A stretch of DNA of 64,000 nucleotides, from NCBI GenBank assembly GCA_934277645.1, contig CAKQUX010000005.1:1-64000 (forward strand). The letters are read 5' to 3'. Source of the DNA: an uncultured Clostridia bacterium. GTDB lineage: Bacteria > Bacillota > Clostridia > Christensenellales > CAG-917. Of this stretch, positions 1 through 8,825 are shown piece by piece. The number at the start of each line of letters is the position of its first letter. The first letter of the stretch is position 1. Below the pieces are notes generated by a model, which had not been told where the DNA came from, did no database searches, and worked only from the letters and a program-made list of their open reading frames with translations. Made by a program: the position numbers and the translations under genes.

Positions 1-14
1 CAAACTTGTTTGTA

Positions 15-33
15 CGCAGCGCAAAGCGTTGCG
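15..33. other. GC-rich hairpin at window edge
   Basis: CGCAGCGC and GCGTTGCG form an 8-bp stem (one G-U pair) around an AAA loop. It is preceded by a small palindrome, CAAACTTGTTTG, at 1-12. No T-run follows on either side, so it does not look like a simple terminator. The gene it belongs to lies outside the window and its role is unknown. Confidence 0.3.
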
Positions 34-52
34 GCAAGTCCTTTGACGCATT

Positions 53-82
53 AAAAAAGACAACCTATTGGTTGTCTTTTTT
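53..82 (-). terminator. Intrinsic terminator of tRNA-Leu(AAG)
   Basis: Read on the minus strand, AAAAGACAACC, a short AATA loop and GGTTGTCTTTTTT form a hairpin with a T-run directly behind the CCA end of the tRNA. The A/T symmetry means it could also stop plus-strand transcripts coming from the left. Confidence 0.8.
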
Positions 83-165
83 GGTGCGGTCAACAGGACT
101 TGAACCTGCATGGAGTTACCACAAGATCCTTAGTCTTGCGCGTCTGCCAATTCCGCCATGACCGC
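82..165 (-). tRNA. tRNA-Leu, anticodon AAG
   Basis: The acceptor stem GCGGTCA pairs with TGACCGC, followed by discriminator A and an encoded CCA end. The anticodon arm is CAAGA, loop CTAAGGA, TCTTG, so the anticodon is AAG, reading the CUU leucine codon (A34 would be expected to be modified or to wobble). The T arm has GGTTCAAGTCC. The length of 84 nt with a long variable arm is right for the leucine class. It has its own promoter at 179-207 and terminator at 53-82, so it is a single transcription unit. Confidence 0.95.
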
Positions 166-178
166 TCACAGCTTTATT

Positions 179-207
179 AGTATATAAAATATTACGCATT
201 TTGTCAA
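179..207 (-). promoter_or_regulatory. Promoter of tRNA-Leu(AAG)
   Basis: On the minus strand TTGACA (202-207), an exact 17-base spacer and TATACT (179-184) give a near-consensus vegetative sigma-A promoter. Start of transcription would fall about 7 bases before the tRNA 5' end. Confidence 0.85.
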
Positions 208-397
208 TAATTTTTATACTACTTTTTAAACAAAAAAAATATTTTTTGCAATTAAATTGATATCTAATTATATCACTTAACAAGACTATTATGGCTCATT
301 AAAATAATAAGATTATACTGCATAGGTGCAACCAGAAATTATATATAAATTGCGCGACATTTACCTAAACATTTTCGCCATATCTTCACTATTAAAC

Positions 398-889
398 TTA
401 TTTTTTAATTCCGTAAATTTCTTTTATAACTTTTTCGACTTCCGGCGGAACAAGAGAATAATTGCAAATGCCTATAAGCTCTTTTGCTCTTGTGGACGAA
501 ACGTCTACCAAATCGGTTTGCGACAGCAAAAACACCGTGCTTACGCCAAGCCCCTCATTGTAACTTGCCATTTCCTTTTCATACTTATCGTCTTGCCCAT
601 TGCGTATTCCCCTGACAAGCATTCCGAGACCGTGTTTTTTGGCGTAGTCAGCGGCATATCCACCGTAAAAATCGCATTTTACGTTTTTGAATTTTGCCGT
701 CATAGCTTTAAGCATTTTAAGTCGCTGCTTGACCGTAAACCTTGTTATTTTGTCGGGATTTATAAGAATAACGACGTAGACTTTTTTAAACATAGTAGAC
801 GCTCTTTCGATAACTTCAAGATGTCCTATCGTCGGCGGGTCAAACGTTCCCGTGACGTAACCTATGCTTTTTTTTATGAGTTTTTTCAT
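398..889 (-). CDS. coaD: Phosphopantetheine adenylyltransferase
   Basis: Catalyses the fourth step of coenzyme A synthesis, 4'-phosphopantetheine + ATP to dephospho-CoA + PPi, in the cytosol. The nucleotidyltransferase signature is clear: GTFDPPTIGHL near the N terminus (the TxGH core binds ATP) and VRGIRNGQDDKYE in the middle, with VSSTRAKELI (the ISSTxIR-type loop) near the C terminus. Size, 163 residues, is usual for the family. I take the ATG at 889, which forms an ATGA overlap with the rsmD stop; an upstream ATG at 898 would add only three residues. It is the last gene of alr-MTHFS-rsmD-coaD; rsmD-coaD adjacency is common in bacteria. The coaE step is encoded separately at 36.8-37.3 kb. 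Confidence 0.96.
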   Translation of the reverse strand: MKKLIKKSIGYVTGTFDPPTIGHLEVIERASTMFKKVYVVILINPDKITRFTVKQRLKMLKAMTAKFKNVKCDFYGGYAADYAKKHGLGMLVRGIRNGQDDKYEKEMASYNEGLGVSTVFLLSQTDLVDVSSTRAKELIGICNYSLVPPEVEKVIKEIYGIKK

Positions 890-1431
890 TCTTGGCATAA
901 CTTTTCAATAAACTCCGCTGTGGTGTTTCCCATTTTTTTGGTTCTGACGCTATATTTTTCGTCATTAAAATCAATAACGTTGTCGGTTGCGTGTTCATAA
1001 ACAAGCATGCCGCCGTCGTTCAACAAATCGAGTTCAATCGCTTGGCGAACTGCGTTTTGCCCAATTTCACCCTTATACGGAGCGTCGATAAAAATCAAAT
1101 CATATTTTTTTTCGCAAGAATTTAAAAACGCTTTGAAGTCGGCTTTTGAAACCTTATACGTTTTTTCGTCTATGCCTTTAAGGTTTTTTCGGACGTAAGT
1201 CAGCGAATTTTCACTAACGTCGACAAAATCGACGAATTCTGCACCGCGACTCAATGCTTCTATGCCAAGCGCGCCGCTTCCTGCAAAAAGGTCAAGTACG
1301 ATTGCAGACGGCGTGTAACATTGCAAAATGTTGAACATGGTTTCTTTAATTCTGTCCGTTGTCGGTCTTACGCTGTCGCCGGTCGGCGCTTCCAGACACT
1401 TTCCGCGATACTTTCCTGCAATAACTCTCAT
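886..1431 (-). CDS. rsmD: 16S rRNA (guanine(966)-N(2))-methyltransferase RsmD
   Basis: Methylates G966 of 16S rRNA in the small-subunit head, using S-adenosylmethionine. The protein opens with MRVIAGKYRGKCLEAP and has VRPTTDRIKETMFNIL, both typical of RsmD. The SAM-binding motif I is VLDLFAGSGALGIEALSRG, and the catalytic motif IV is DAPY where most family members have DPPY. At 181 residues it is full length. It overlaps the upstream cyclo-ligase gene by four bases and the downstream coaD by four (ATGA), so translation is probably coupled. Confidence 0.95.
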   Translation of the reverse strand: MRVIAGKYRGKCLEAPTGDSVRPTTDRIKETMFNILQCYTPSAIVLDLFAGSGALGIEALSRGAEFVDFVDVSENSLTYVRKNLKGIDEKTYKVSKADFKAFLNSCEKKYDLIFIDAPYKGEIGQNAVRQAIELDLLNDGGMLVYEHATDNVIDFNDEKYSVRTKKMGNTTAEFIEKLCQE

Positions 1432-1955
1432 TTCGCAATCACAACGTCAAGTTTAACGTCTGTTTCCTCCGCATCGATTTTTTCAACCTCTTGACAATCG
1501 AATGCAACTCCGCATTTGAAAGTCTTGCTCTTCGACAAAAACTTATCATAATAGCCCTTGCCTCTTCCGAGTCTGTTTAAATCTTCGTCAAAAGCAAGCA
1601 TCGGCACAACCGTAAAGTCAAATTTGTGTCCCTCTTTCCCGTCTTTCGGCTCTAAAATCCCATAGCCGTTGTACCAAAACTCGGTGTCGACGTCTATTTC
1701 GATTGCTTTCATTTCGCCACCGAAAAGTTTAGGCACAAAAACCGTTTTGCCTTGTTTTATGGCTTTTTTGATAAAATCAATCGTATACGGCTCGTTAAAG
1801 TCGGACAAAAAACAAAAAACGTTTCTTGCCGTTTTATATTGTTCGAGCTCTAGAATCTCACTAAAAATACCGCTTGATTTTTTAGCTTTTTCCTCATCGG
1901 TCAGATTCTTCAATTTCTCTCTGACTGCACTTCTAAGTTCTTTTTTGTCTTGCAT
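1428..1955 (-). CDS. 5-formyltetrahydrofolate cyclo-ligase
   Basis: Converts 5-formyl-THF to 5,10-methenyl-THF with ATP, recycling a storage or inhibitory folate. The family hallmark LGRGKGYYDKFL lies at about residues 128-139, and the N terminus has the usual helical KKELRSAVREKLK. Length, 175 residues, matches the YgfA/MTHFS family. It sits 14 bases after alr and overlaps rsmD by four bases. No strong alternative function. Confidence 0.93.
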   Translation of the reverse strand: MQDKKELRSAVREKLKNLTDEEKAKKSSGIFSEILELEQYKTARNVFCFLSDFNEPYTIDFIKKAIKQGKTVFVPKLFGGEMKAIEIDVDTEFWYNGYGILEPKDGKEGHKFDFTVVPMLAFDEDLNRLGRGKGYYDKFLSKSKTFKCGVAFDCQEVEKIDAEETDVKLDVVIAK

Positions 1956-1969
1956 AAAATCTTTTCTTC

Positions 1970-2992
1970 CTATGTCAAATATACCCTTTTTGTCCGCCGT
2001 TTGTCAAGTCCTGTCAAAATTTCATAGCAAATCTCGCCTTGTCGTCTTGCCTGATACTCTGCGTCGATGCCGTCACCGAGTAAACACACTTCTTCTCCGA
2101 CTTTTAAAACGATTTTTCCGGTATATATAATCATCATATCCATACAAGCGACCGACAAAACGTCAAACGCCTTTCCGCGGCAAAACACTTTCCAGCCTTT
2201 TCGTCTTATTCCGTCGGCATAACCGCCAAATACAACCGCAACGTTTCCGCTTTTTTTTATCTTAAAATCGCCGTAACTGACATATTCGCCTCTTTTAACA
2301 AACTTCGTCGTTATAACCTTTGAATATACTTTCAGCGCAGGCGTAACTCTGTCGGCAAGATAACCGTATCCGCCGATACCGACTCTTATCATATCGCTTT
2401 CAATCGGCAAATCGATTGACGAAGTTGCCTGAATGTGAAATATTCCCTCGCCCAATATGCTTCTGTAAATTTCTTTTTTGACGGCATAATCGGCTATTTG
2501 CGCCACGTTCGGTTTTCTGAAATGACTAAATCCGCCGACGGCTTTAATACGTTTACTGCCTTTCAAGCGTTCCAACAACAAACCTAAATCTTCGTTGTCT
2601 TTAATCCCCAAACGGTTCATTCCCGTATCGAATTTTACGAATACGCCCACATCTTTGCGGCAAAGCGCGCATGCTTTTTCAAGCGATACAATTTGCTCAA
2701 AACTAAACACGGCAGGAGTCAAATCGAAATTTACGACGTTTTCGGCTTCCTCGCAAAAGAAAACCGAAACCAAAATAGGCTTAACGATTCCGCATTTCCG
2801 AAGCTCTATGCCTTCTTCAACGGTAGCAACTCCGAAATAGTCCACAATGTCTTCCGTTCCTAAAGCAACTTCCTTTGCGCCGTGTCCGTAAGCGTCCGCT
2901 TTCACCATAAATAACAGCATTTTGCCTTTAACGGACAAACTTTTTAAATTTTGCCTTATTGCCCTTACGTTACAAACAAATTTAAGTTCCAA
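1970..2992 (-). CDS. alr: Alanine racemase
   Basis: PLP enzyme interconverting L- and D-alanine to supply D-Ala for peptidoglycan. VKADAYGHG places the PLP-binding lysine at residue 31, as in all alanine racemases. The C-terminal domain has VVFGGYADGIRRKG, matching the iGYADGy.R motif, and the region carrying the second catalytic Tyr is VSYGDF. The C-terminal ILTGLDKRRTKRVY corresponds to the usual end of the family. At 340 residues it is somewhat shorter than the typical 360-390. The ATG at 2992 follows an AGGTGA ribosome site. First gene of the four-gene operon down to coaD; its promoter was not resolved. Confidence 0.93.
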   Translation of the reverse strand: MELKFVCNVRAIRQNLKSLSVKGKMLLFMVKADAYGHGAKEVALGTEDIVDYFGVATVEEGIELRKCGIVKPILVSVFFCEEAENVVNFDLTPAVFSFEQIVSLEKACALCRKDVGVFVKFDTGMNRLGIKDNEDLGLLLERLKGSKRIKAVGGFSHFRKPNVAQIADYAVKKEIYRSILGEGIFHIQATSSIDLPIESDMIRVGIGGYGYLADRVTPALKVYSKVITTKFVKRGEYVSYGDFKIKKSGNVAVVFGGYADGIRRKGWKVFCRGKAFDVLSVACMDMMIIYTGKIVLKVGEEVCLLGDGIDAEYQARRQGEICYEILTGLDKRRTKRVYLT

Positions 2993-3472
2993 TTTTTCAC
3001 CTACGCCAAAATATGCCGCACTCTTGCCATTGGTGAATTCATTTAAGGCATTAACTTTTAAAACTTTAAGTCGTTTTTCTTATCAAAAGTTTGTTAGCTT
3101 AAATTTTATTCGTCTAAGTTTAAGGCACTATGCCGTTAATTATTATTTTCAAAAAACACTTAAGTTTTTAAATATTAAAACCATCACATAAAAATCAGTC
3201 TGAATTTTTGGCTATTATTTGAGTCGTAATTTTGCCATAATTATTTCAACTTAAATTTAATCAAACAAAAAGCGTCCGCTTTTGTGAACGCTTAAATAAG
3301 TTACACTACTGGGCAAACAATAAGATAATATCGATGGCAAAATTAACACCGCCACCACGCGAAAATCTTATACAAAAGCCATAATGCAAATAAATTACAC
3401 TTTTAAATCTAAATCCATTTTGTTATTATGCTATTTTCGGCTTAACTTGTAGTTTAAGCCGCAAAACGATAG
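2993..3472. other. Gene-free AT-rich spacer
   Basis: 480 bases between alr and the ACT-domain gene. It holds the terminator at 3264-3293, a second inverted repeat at about 3439-3462 (GGCTTAA and TTAAGCC around a 7-base loop, with no clear T-run), and presumably the alr promoter. No credible ORF or RNA gene is visible; TTTAAGGCA occurs twice near 3044 and 3118. Confidence 0.5.
3264..3293 (-). terminator. Intrinsic terminator of the aryl-CoA operon
   Basis: On the minus strand AAGCGTTC, an 8-base loop and GGACGCTT form a stem (one G-U) running into TTTG. It lies about 180 bases beyond the ACT-domain stop and would end the operon that begins at 11039. Confidence 0.65.
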
Positions 3473-3874
3473 TTAAATGAATTTAAGTTCCTTTAAAATT
3501 TTGTTTGCCTTATCGAGATCGGCAGTTTTCACCAAAATCGTTGCTTTTGACGAATTGCTTTTTGCATAGGAATAAAGATACTCGATGTCGATATCCGAAC
3601 CCGCCAAGCCTTCGAGGACTCTTGTTAAGCCACCCGGAACGTCATCGACTTCGATTCCGATAAGTTCGTTTTCCTTTACGACAAAGCCTGCGCTCTTCAA
3701 TGCGCCAATCGCTTTTTCATTGTCGGAAGTAATCATTCTTACGATGCCGAAATCGCTCGTATCCGCAATATTGAGAGAAACAAGGTCGATTTTCGCGTCG
3801 CTTAACGCTTTACTGAGCGACAAAAGTCTGCCTGCGCGGTTTTCCAAAAATACAGCTATTTGATTTACTAACAT
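3473..3874 (-). CDS. Tandem ACT-domain protein linked to arylacetate-CoA ligase
   Basis: 133 residues made of two ACT repeats, about 1-66 (MLVNQIAVFLENRAGRL, typical first strand and helix) and 70-133 (IGIEVDDVPGGLTRVLEGLA). Such proteins bind small ligands, usually amino acids, at the domain interface. The gene follows a phenylacetate-CoA ligase by 12 bases, a pairing known from other anaerobes, where a sensor role for aromatic amino acids or the ligase product is plausible but unproven. No catalytic domain is present, so a regulatory or subunit role is inferred. A good ribosome site (AGGAGG-like, upstream of 3874) supports the start. Confidence 0.85.
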   Translation of the reverse strand: MLVNQIAVFLENRAGRLLSLSKALSDAKIDLVSLNIADTSDFGIVRMITSDNEKAIGALKSAGFVVKENELIGIEVDDVPGGLTRVLEGLAGSDIDIEYLYSYAKSNSSKATILVKTADLDKANKILKELKFI

Positions 3875-3886
3875 AGTTATTTCCTC

Positions 3887-5188
3887 CTATATTTTTCTTC
3901 TATCTTCAATTCTTGCCGTTTTGCCTTCGCTGAGCGGTAAAGAATTTGGAGAAACCAAAGTTATTCTGGCCGCGATACCGAGCATCGATTGCATATCGTG
4001 TTCGACTCTGCGACGAATGTTTTCAATGGACTTAACTTCATCCGTAACGTTGTTTTCGGAAATTTCGACTTGAATTTCCATAGTGTCGAGAACGCCTACT
4101 CTGTCAACGAAAATCTTATAATGCGAGCCGATAACTTCAGGAATGTTCATAAGAACCGTTTCTATTTGCGACGGGAATACGTTGACGCCGCGAATAATAA
4201 GCATATCGTCGCTTCGACCGCAAACTCTTTTCATTCTTACAGTCGTTCTTCCGCAATGCTCGCACTTCGAGTGGTTGAGCGCTGAAATATCTCTTGTGCG
4301 ATAGCGCAAAAGCGGAATTCCTTGCTTTCTAAGCGTCGTAAACACAAGTTCGCCGTCTTGCAAGTCGCCGAGCGGTTCAAGCGTGTTTACGTCAATTATT
4401 TCAGGATAGAAGAAATCTTCCATGACGTGCAAACCGTAATCATCACCGCAGCAAATCGAAACACCCGGACCTGAAATTTCCGAAAGCCCGTAAATGTCGT
4501 ACGCTTTGATGCCGAGCATCTTTTCGATTTTGTCTTTCATTTCAAGCGACCACGGTTCCGCTCCGAAAACACCGCGTTTTAAGCTAAGTTCGCTAATTGG
4601 AATATTAAGTTTTTGAAGTTCTTCCGCAATGAATATTGCATACGACGGCGTACAACAAATAGTCGTTGCTCCGAAATCTTTGAGCAGAGCGATTTGACGC
4701 ATAGTGTTGCCCGTCGATACGGGAACCGTCATAGCTCCGAGCTTTTCTGCGCCATAATGTATTCCGAGACCACCCGTAAAGAGTCCGTAACCATAAGAAA
4801 TATGAATTATATCTTCATCGGTACAGCCTGCAGTTGCAAGCGCTCTGGCGGTACATTCCGACCAATCTTCGATGTCACGCTTCGTGTAGCCGACAACCGT
4901 AAGTTTGCCCGTTGTTCCGCTCGATGCGTGTACTCTGACAATTTCTTTTTTAGGAACGGCAAACGTGTCGAACGGATAGTTATTTCTTAAATCCTGCTTA
5001 GTCGTGTAAGGCAATTTATAAATATCGCCGACCGACTTAATATCCGACGGTTTAAGTCCGATTGCGTCCATTTTTTTACGATAATACTTTACGTTTTCGT
5101 AAACTCTTTTAACCGCGTCTACAAGTCTGACCGATTGGAGATTCTCCATTTCGGTTCTGCTCATTGTTTCAATTCTTTCGTTAAACAT
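3887..5188 (-). CDS. Phenylacetate-CoA ligase (first copy, 3' gene)
   Basis: AMP-forming adenylating enzyme of the PaaK family: aryl acid + ATP + CoA to aryl-CoA + AMP + PPi, or in reverse. The P-loop-like motif is VHASSGTTGKLTVVGYT; YGLSEISGPG and the YRTRDI acyl-adenylate motif follow, then the C-terminal lid with RGVNVFPSQIE. A four-cysteine site, C..C type around HSKCEHCG, is also present as in anaerobic members. I start at 5188 (MFNERIETMSR) because AGGAG lies five bases before it and the length, 433, then equals the paralogue at 7490-8791; the longer frame to 5218 would overlap iorB. Third from last in the operon. Confidence 0.93.
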   Translation of the reverse strand: MFNERIETMSRTEMENLQSVRLVDAVKRVYENVKYYRKKMDAIGLKPSDIKSVGDIYKLPYTTKQDLRNNYPFDTFAVPKKEIVRVHASSGTTGKLTVVGYTKRDIEDWSECTARALATAGCTDEDIIHISYGYGLFTGGLGIHYGAEKLGAMTVPVSTGNTMRQIALLKDFGATTICCTPSYAIFIAEELQKLNIPISELSLKRGVFGAEPWSLEMKDKIEKMLGIKAYDIYGLSEISGPGVSICCGDDYGLHVMEDFFYPEIIDVNTLEPLGDLQDGELVFTTLRKQGIPLLRYRTRDISALNHSKCEHCGRTTVRMKRVCGRSDDMLIIRGVNVFPSQIETVLMNIPEVIGSHYKIFVDRVGVLDTMEIQVEISENNVTDEVKSIENIRRRVEHDMQSMLGIAARITLVSPNSLPLSEGKTARIEDRRKI

Positions 5189-5195
5189 AAATCTC

Positions 5196-5765
5196 CTAAT
5201 CGGCATAACCGAGTTCAAATGCCTTTAAATTCATATCGAGGAATTTTGCAGGGACGGTGGTTTTTAGTGCTTCGAGCATAACGTCTTTGTCGAGACCGAG
5301 ATATTTCGTCAATGCTCCGAGCATAACGACGTTTACGGCTTTTGGAGAACCCGCTTTTTCCGCCAAAGCTAATGCGTCTTTTTCTGCAACCGCTATGCCT
5401 GCATTTTTGATTTTTTCCAAGCAATCGACAGGATATTCTTTCGCTCCCGTAATGACGGGCATAGGAAGAATTTCTTGAGTGTTAGTAACGATTATGCCAC
5501 CCTTTTTAAGGAAATTCAAATATCTTGCCGCTTCTAACTTTTCAAACGAAAGTATGATGTCAGCGTCGCCCATCGCAACAATAGGCGAATTAACTTTGTC
5601 CGCCATTTTGACGTGCGTAACAACACTTCCGCCTCTTTGCGACATTCCGTGTACTTCGCTAAGTTTTACGTCAAGACCTTTTAAGAATGCATATTTGCCT
5701 AAAATTCTTGACGCAAGAAGAGTACCTTGACCGCCTACGCCGACAATTAAAATACTTGTTTTCAT
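5196..5765 (-). CDS. iorB: Indolepyruvate ferredoxin oxidoreductase, beta subunit
   Basis: Gamma-domain subunit of the aryl-pyruvate:ferredoxin oxidoreductase; with IorA it oxidatively decarboxylates indole-, phenyl- or hydroxyphenylpyruvate to the aryl-acetyl-CoA and reduced ferredoxin. The N terminus ILIVGVGGQGTLLASRILG and the segment SEVHGMSQRGGSVVTHVK are family signatures. 189 residues is normal. The ATG overlaps the iorA stop by four bases (ATGA), indicating a fixed 1:1 pair, and the next gene (ligase) begins seven bases after its stop. Confidence 0.95.
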   Translation of the reverse strand: MKTSILIVGVGGQGTLLASRILGKYAFLKGLDVKLSEVHGMSQRGGSVVTHVKMADKVNSPIVAMGDADIILSFEKLEAARYLNFLKKGGIIVTNTQEILPMPVITGAKEYPVDCLEKIKNAGIAVAEKDALALAEKAGSPKAVNVVMLGALTKYLGLDKDVMLEALKTTVPAKFLDMNLKAFELGYAD

Positions 5766-7480
5766 TGCTTGCCCTCCTTAATTGCGTCAAATTTGCAAAG
5801 TTTTGCGCAAAGTCCGCAACCTACGCAAAGCGAAGAATTGATTCTTGCCGTGCCGTCCTTTTGCTTTTCGATTGCAGGGCAACCGATTTTTAAGCAAGCT
5901 CCGCATTTTTTGCATCCGTCGATATTCATTGACGGCGGATAATTTCTGTTTAAAAGCGCACAAGGTCTTTTTGCTATGACAACCGAAACGCCCTCTTCGT
6001 CAATAGCGTTTTTGACAGCGGCTTCAACGCCTGCCATATCGTATGCGTCGACAACGTTTACGCTTTTTGCTCCGACGACTTTGCACACGTCGACAAGGTT
6101 CAAAATCGGTGACGGCGTGCCTTTTAAGGTCAATCCCGTCGCAGGGTGATTTTGATGTCCCGTCATTCCCGTCGTAGAGTTGTCAAGAATAATGAGAGTA
6201 AGATTCGAACCGTTGTAAACAGCATTGATAAGTCCCGTAATTCCGCTATGAATGAACGTAGAATCGCCGATAACCGAAACCACTTTTTTTGCGGCGTCTT
6301 CGCCAAGCGCTTTTTTAAAGCCGTGAGCTATACCTATCGACGCGCCCATACATACGACCGTATCGACTGCCGAAAGCGGCGCGCCTGCACCCAAAGTGTA
6401 ACATCCGATATCTGCCGAAACGGTAAGCCCGAGCTTTTTCAAAACGTAAAACACTCCGCGGTGAGGACAACCTGCGCACATAACAGGCGGTCTGACAGGC
6501 AAATCTATCTTTTTAAGCTCATTCTTTTCGCCGAGCATTTTCTCTTTTATGTCATAAACCGAAAGTTCACCGAGTTTTGAGAAGATATTTTTTCCTTCAC
6601 AAGCAATTCCGTTTGCTTTAAGTTGGTTTTCAAAGAACGGTTCAAGCTCTTCGATAACGACAAGTCTTTTGACTTTTTTCGAAAAAGCTCTGATTGCTTC
6701 AATCGGCATAGGATAAACCGTTCCGATTTTAAACACCGACGCATCAGGAAGAGCGTCCTTAACGTATTGATAAACGACTCCCGAACAAACAACGCCAAGG
6801 CTTAAATCGTTAAGCTCTTCACGGTTTATATTCATTGTTTCGACGTCGTTTTTAAGACGGTTTTCGCGTTCTTCAACCTTAACGTGTCTGCCGATTGCCG
6901 ATGACGGCATCATTGTATATTTTGTTATGTCCTTAACGTACGGCTTAACGGCAGGTTCTACCCTCTCCCCCTCTAAAACACAGCTTTGGGAGTGCGCAAG
7001 CCTTGTCGTTGTTCTGACAAAAACAGGCGTATCATATTTTTCAGAGAGTTCAAACGCAAGTTTTGTAAATTCTTTTGCCTCCATACTGTCGCTCGGCTCG
7101 AGCATAGGAATATGCGCGCTTCTTGCGTAAAATCTCGTGTCTTGTTCGTTTTGCGAAGAATGCATTCCCGGGTCGTCTGCCGCAAGAATGACAAGTCCGC
7201 CGTTCACGCCCGTATATGCCGCCGTAAACATAGGGTCTGCCGCAACGTTTACGCCGACGTGTTTCATACATACCATGCTTCTTACGCCTGCGAAACTCGC
7301 ACCGATTGCCACTTCAAACGCAACTTTTTCGTTCGGAGCCCATTCTGCATAAACTTCGTCGTAACGCGCAATATTTTCGGTTACTTCCGTAGAAGGCGTG
7401 CCCGGATACGCCGAAACGACTTTTACGCCTGCTTCGTATGCCCCTCTTGCAATCGCCTCATTGCCTAACATCAATTTCAT
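5762..7480 (-). CDS. iorA: Indolepyruvate ferredoxin oxidoreductase, alpha subunit
   Basis: Catalytic subunit with, in order, a pyrimidine-binding domain (residues 1-180, GNEAIARGAYEAGVKVVSAYPGTPSTE), a transketolase-C-like domain, a TPP-binding domain with GDSTFIHSGITGL and an Asn about 25 residues later, and a C-terminal 2[4Fe-4S] ferredoxin (CKKCGACLKIGC and CVGCGLCAKLC). This is the complete IorA layout; 572 residues is slightly short of the usual 590-640. Start at 7480 is a plain ATG with an AGGAGA ribosome site. Acts in the cytosol in anaerobic fermentation of aromatic amino acids; the flanking CoA ligases suggest the thioester product is used for ATP. Confidence 0.95.
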   Translation of the reverse strand: MKLMLGNEAIARGAYEAGVKVVSAYPGTPSTEVTENIARYDEVYAEWAPNEKVAFEVAIGASFAGVRSMVCMKHVGVNVAADPMFTAAYTGVNGGLVILAADDPGMHSSQNEQDTRFYARSAHIPMLEPSDSMEAKEFTKLAFELSEKYDTPVFVRTTTRLAHSQSCVLEGERVEPAVKPYVKDITKYTMMPSSAIGRHVKVEERENRLKNDVETMNINREELNDLSLGVVCSGVVYQYVKDALPDASVFKIGTVYPMPIEAIRAFSKKVKRLVVIEELEPFFENQLKANGIACEGKNIFSKLGELSVYDIKEKMLGEKNELKKIDLPVRPPVMCAGCPHRGVFYVLKKLGLTVSADIGCYTLGAGAPLSAVDTVVCMGASIGIAHGFKKALGEDAAKKVVSVIGDSTFIHSGITGLINAVYNGSNLTLIILDNSTTGMTGHQNHPATGLTLKGTPSPILNLVDVCKVVGAKSVNVVDAYDMAGVEAAVKNAIDEEGVSVVIAKRPCALLNRNYPPSMNIDGCKKCGACLKIGCPAIEKQKDGTARINSSLCVGCGLCAKLCKFDAIKEGKQ

Positions 7481-7489
7481 AAGTATCTC

Positions 7490-8791
7490 CTAAATCTTTC
7501 TTAAATCGGTAACACGCTTTGCTTTGCCTTCATATCTTTTAAGGCTAAGCGGCTCAACGAGTTTTACAATCGCTTCGATTTGCAAAACCGTCTTTAAATT
7601 GTGCTTAATTTTTGCTTTCAACGCTTCGAGTTTGCCGAAGTTGTCAAGCAAACTTGCGTCCGCAACCTCGACGCTGACTTCGAGTTTGTCCATATAGTTT
7701 TCACGAGTGACGACGATTTCATATTGACCGCCGACTTCAGGAATTTCCATAAGAACGCCTTCGATTTGCGACGGGAACACGTTGACGCCGCGAATGACGA
7801 GCATATCGTCCGTTCTGCCTTGGAATTTGTCAAGACGTCTTAACGTTCTGCCGCATTTGCAAGTACCCGGAATAATTCTTGTGATATCTTTCGTGCGATA
7901 ACGCAAAATAGGCATTGCTTCTTTTCCGAGCGCGGTAATTACAAGTTCGCCGTATTCGCCGTCTGGAACGGGTTCAAAAGTTTTAGGGTCGAGAATTTCA
8001 ATAAGGAAATAATCTTCGTTGACGTGCAATCCGTCTTTTTCAAGGCACTCGCCCGCAACACCCGGTCCGATAATCTCCGACAAACCGTAGTTGTCGGTAG
8101 AAATAATGTTGAGTTTCTTTTCGATTTCCTTGTGCATTTCGACGCTCGACGCTTCCGAGCCGAACATACCTACTCTGAGTTTAAAATCTTTCTTTATGTC
8201 GTAACCTAATTTCTCTATCATTTCACCGATATAAAGGGCGTATGATGGAGTCGCAATCAAGACGGTTGCGCCTAAGTCTTTAAGCAACATAACCTGTCTT
8301 TCGGTGTTTCCGCTGGAAGCAGGGATAACCGCCGCACCGACTTTTTCCATACCTTGGTGAAGACCGAGTGCACCCGTAAACAAGCCGTATCCGAATGAAA
8401 TTTGAACAACGTCCTTGCTGGTTACTCCTGCCATTGTTATAAGTCTTGCCATACACTCAGACCACATTTCGAGGTCGTTGTTTGTATATGTAACGACAGT
8501 CGGCTTTCCGCTTGTGCCGCTGGATGCGTGTATACGCGCAACTTTGTCCATAGGAACGGCGTTAAGCCCGAACGGATAATTATCACGCAAATCGGTTTTG
8601 ACCGTAAACGGAATTTTTCTCAAATCGTCCAATGTTTTTATATCGTCAGGTTTAATGCCTGCGTTATCGAACATTTTGGTGTAAAACGGAGAGTTTTCAT
8701 AAGCGTAACGAACTGCTTTTTGCAACTTTTTTAGTTGCAACGCATTCATTTCTTCTCTCGACATTGTTTCAATTTTTTCATCGTAAAACAT
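7490..8791 (-). CDS. Phenylacetate-CoA ligase (second copy, 5' gene)
   Basis: 433-residue paralogue of the enzyme at 3887-5188. Key motifs match: IHASSGTSGKPTVVTYT, YGLSEIIGPG, YRTKDI, and RGVNVFPSQIEGVL in the C-terminal lid. The cysteine pair around GTCKCGRT corresponds to the metal-like site in the first copy but with fewer cysteines. The two copies flank iorAB, which argues for different aryl substrates (for example phenyl- and indole- or hydroxyphenylacetate) rather than simple redundancy; that is inference. The gene ends nine bases before iorA and begins 34 bases after the hydratase. Confidence 0.93.
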   Translation of the reverse strand: MFYDEKIETMSREEMNALQLKKLQKAVRYAYENSPFYTKMFDNAGIKPDDIKTLDDLRKIPFTVKTDLRDNYPFGLNAVPMDKVARIHASSGTSGKPTVVTYTNNDLEMWSECMARLITMAGVTSKDVVQISFGYGLFTGALGLHQGMEKVGAAVIPASSGNTERQVMLLKDLGATVLIATPSYALYIGEMIEKLGYDIKKDFKLRVGMFGSEASSVEMHKEIEKKLNIISTDNYGLSEIIGPGVAGECLEKDGLHVNEDYFLIEILDPKTFEPVPDGEYGELVITALGKEAMPILRYRTKDITRIIPGTCKCGRTLRRLDKFQGRTDDMLVIRGVNVFPSQIEGVLMEIPEVGGQYEIVVTRENYMDKLEVSVEVADASLLDNFGKLEALKAKIKHNLKTVLQIEAIVKLVEPLSLKRYEGKAKRVTDLRKI

Positions 8792-8825
8792 TTTTATTTC
8801 CTCGATATATGCGTAATTTTCCTAC

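Noticed and set aside
326..1000. 224-codon plus-strand ORF opposite coaD and rsmD
   Set aside because: Shadow frame of two well-recognised genes; composition is that of antisense DNA.
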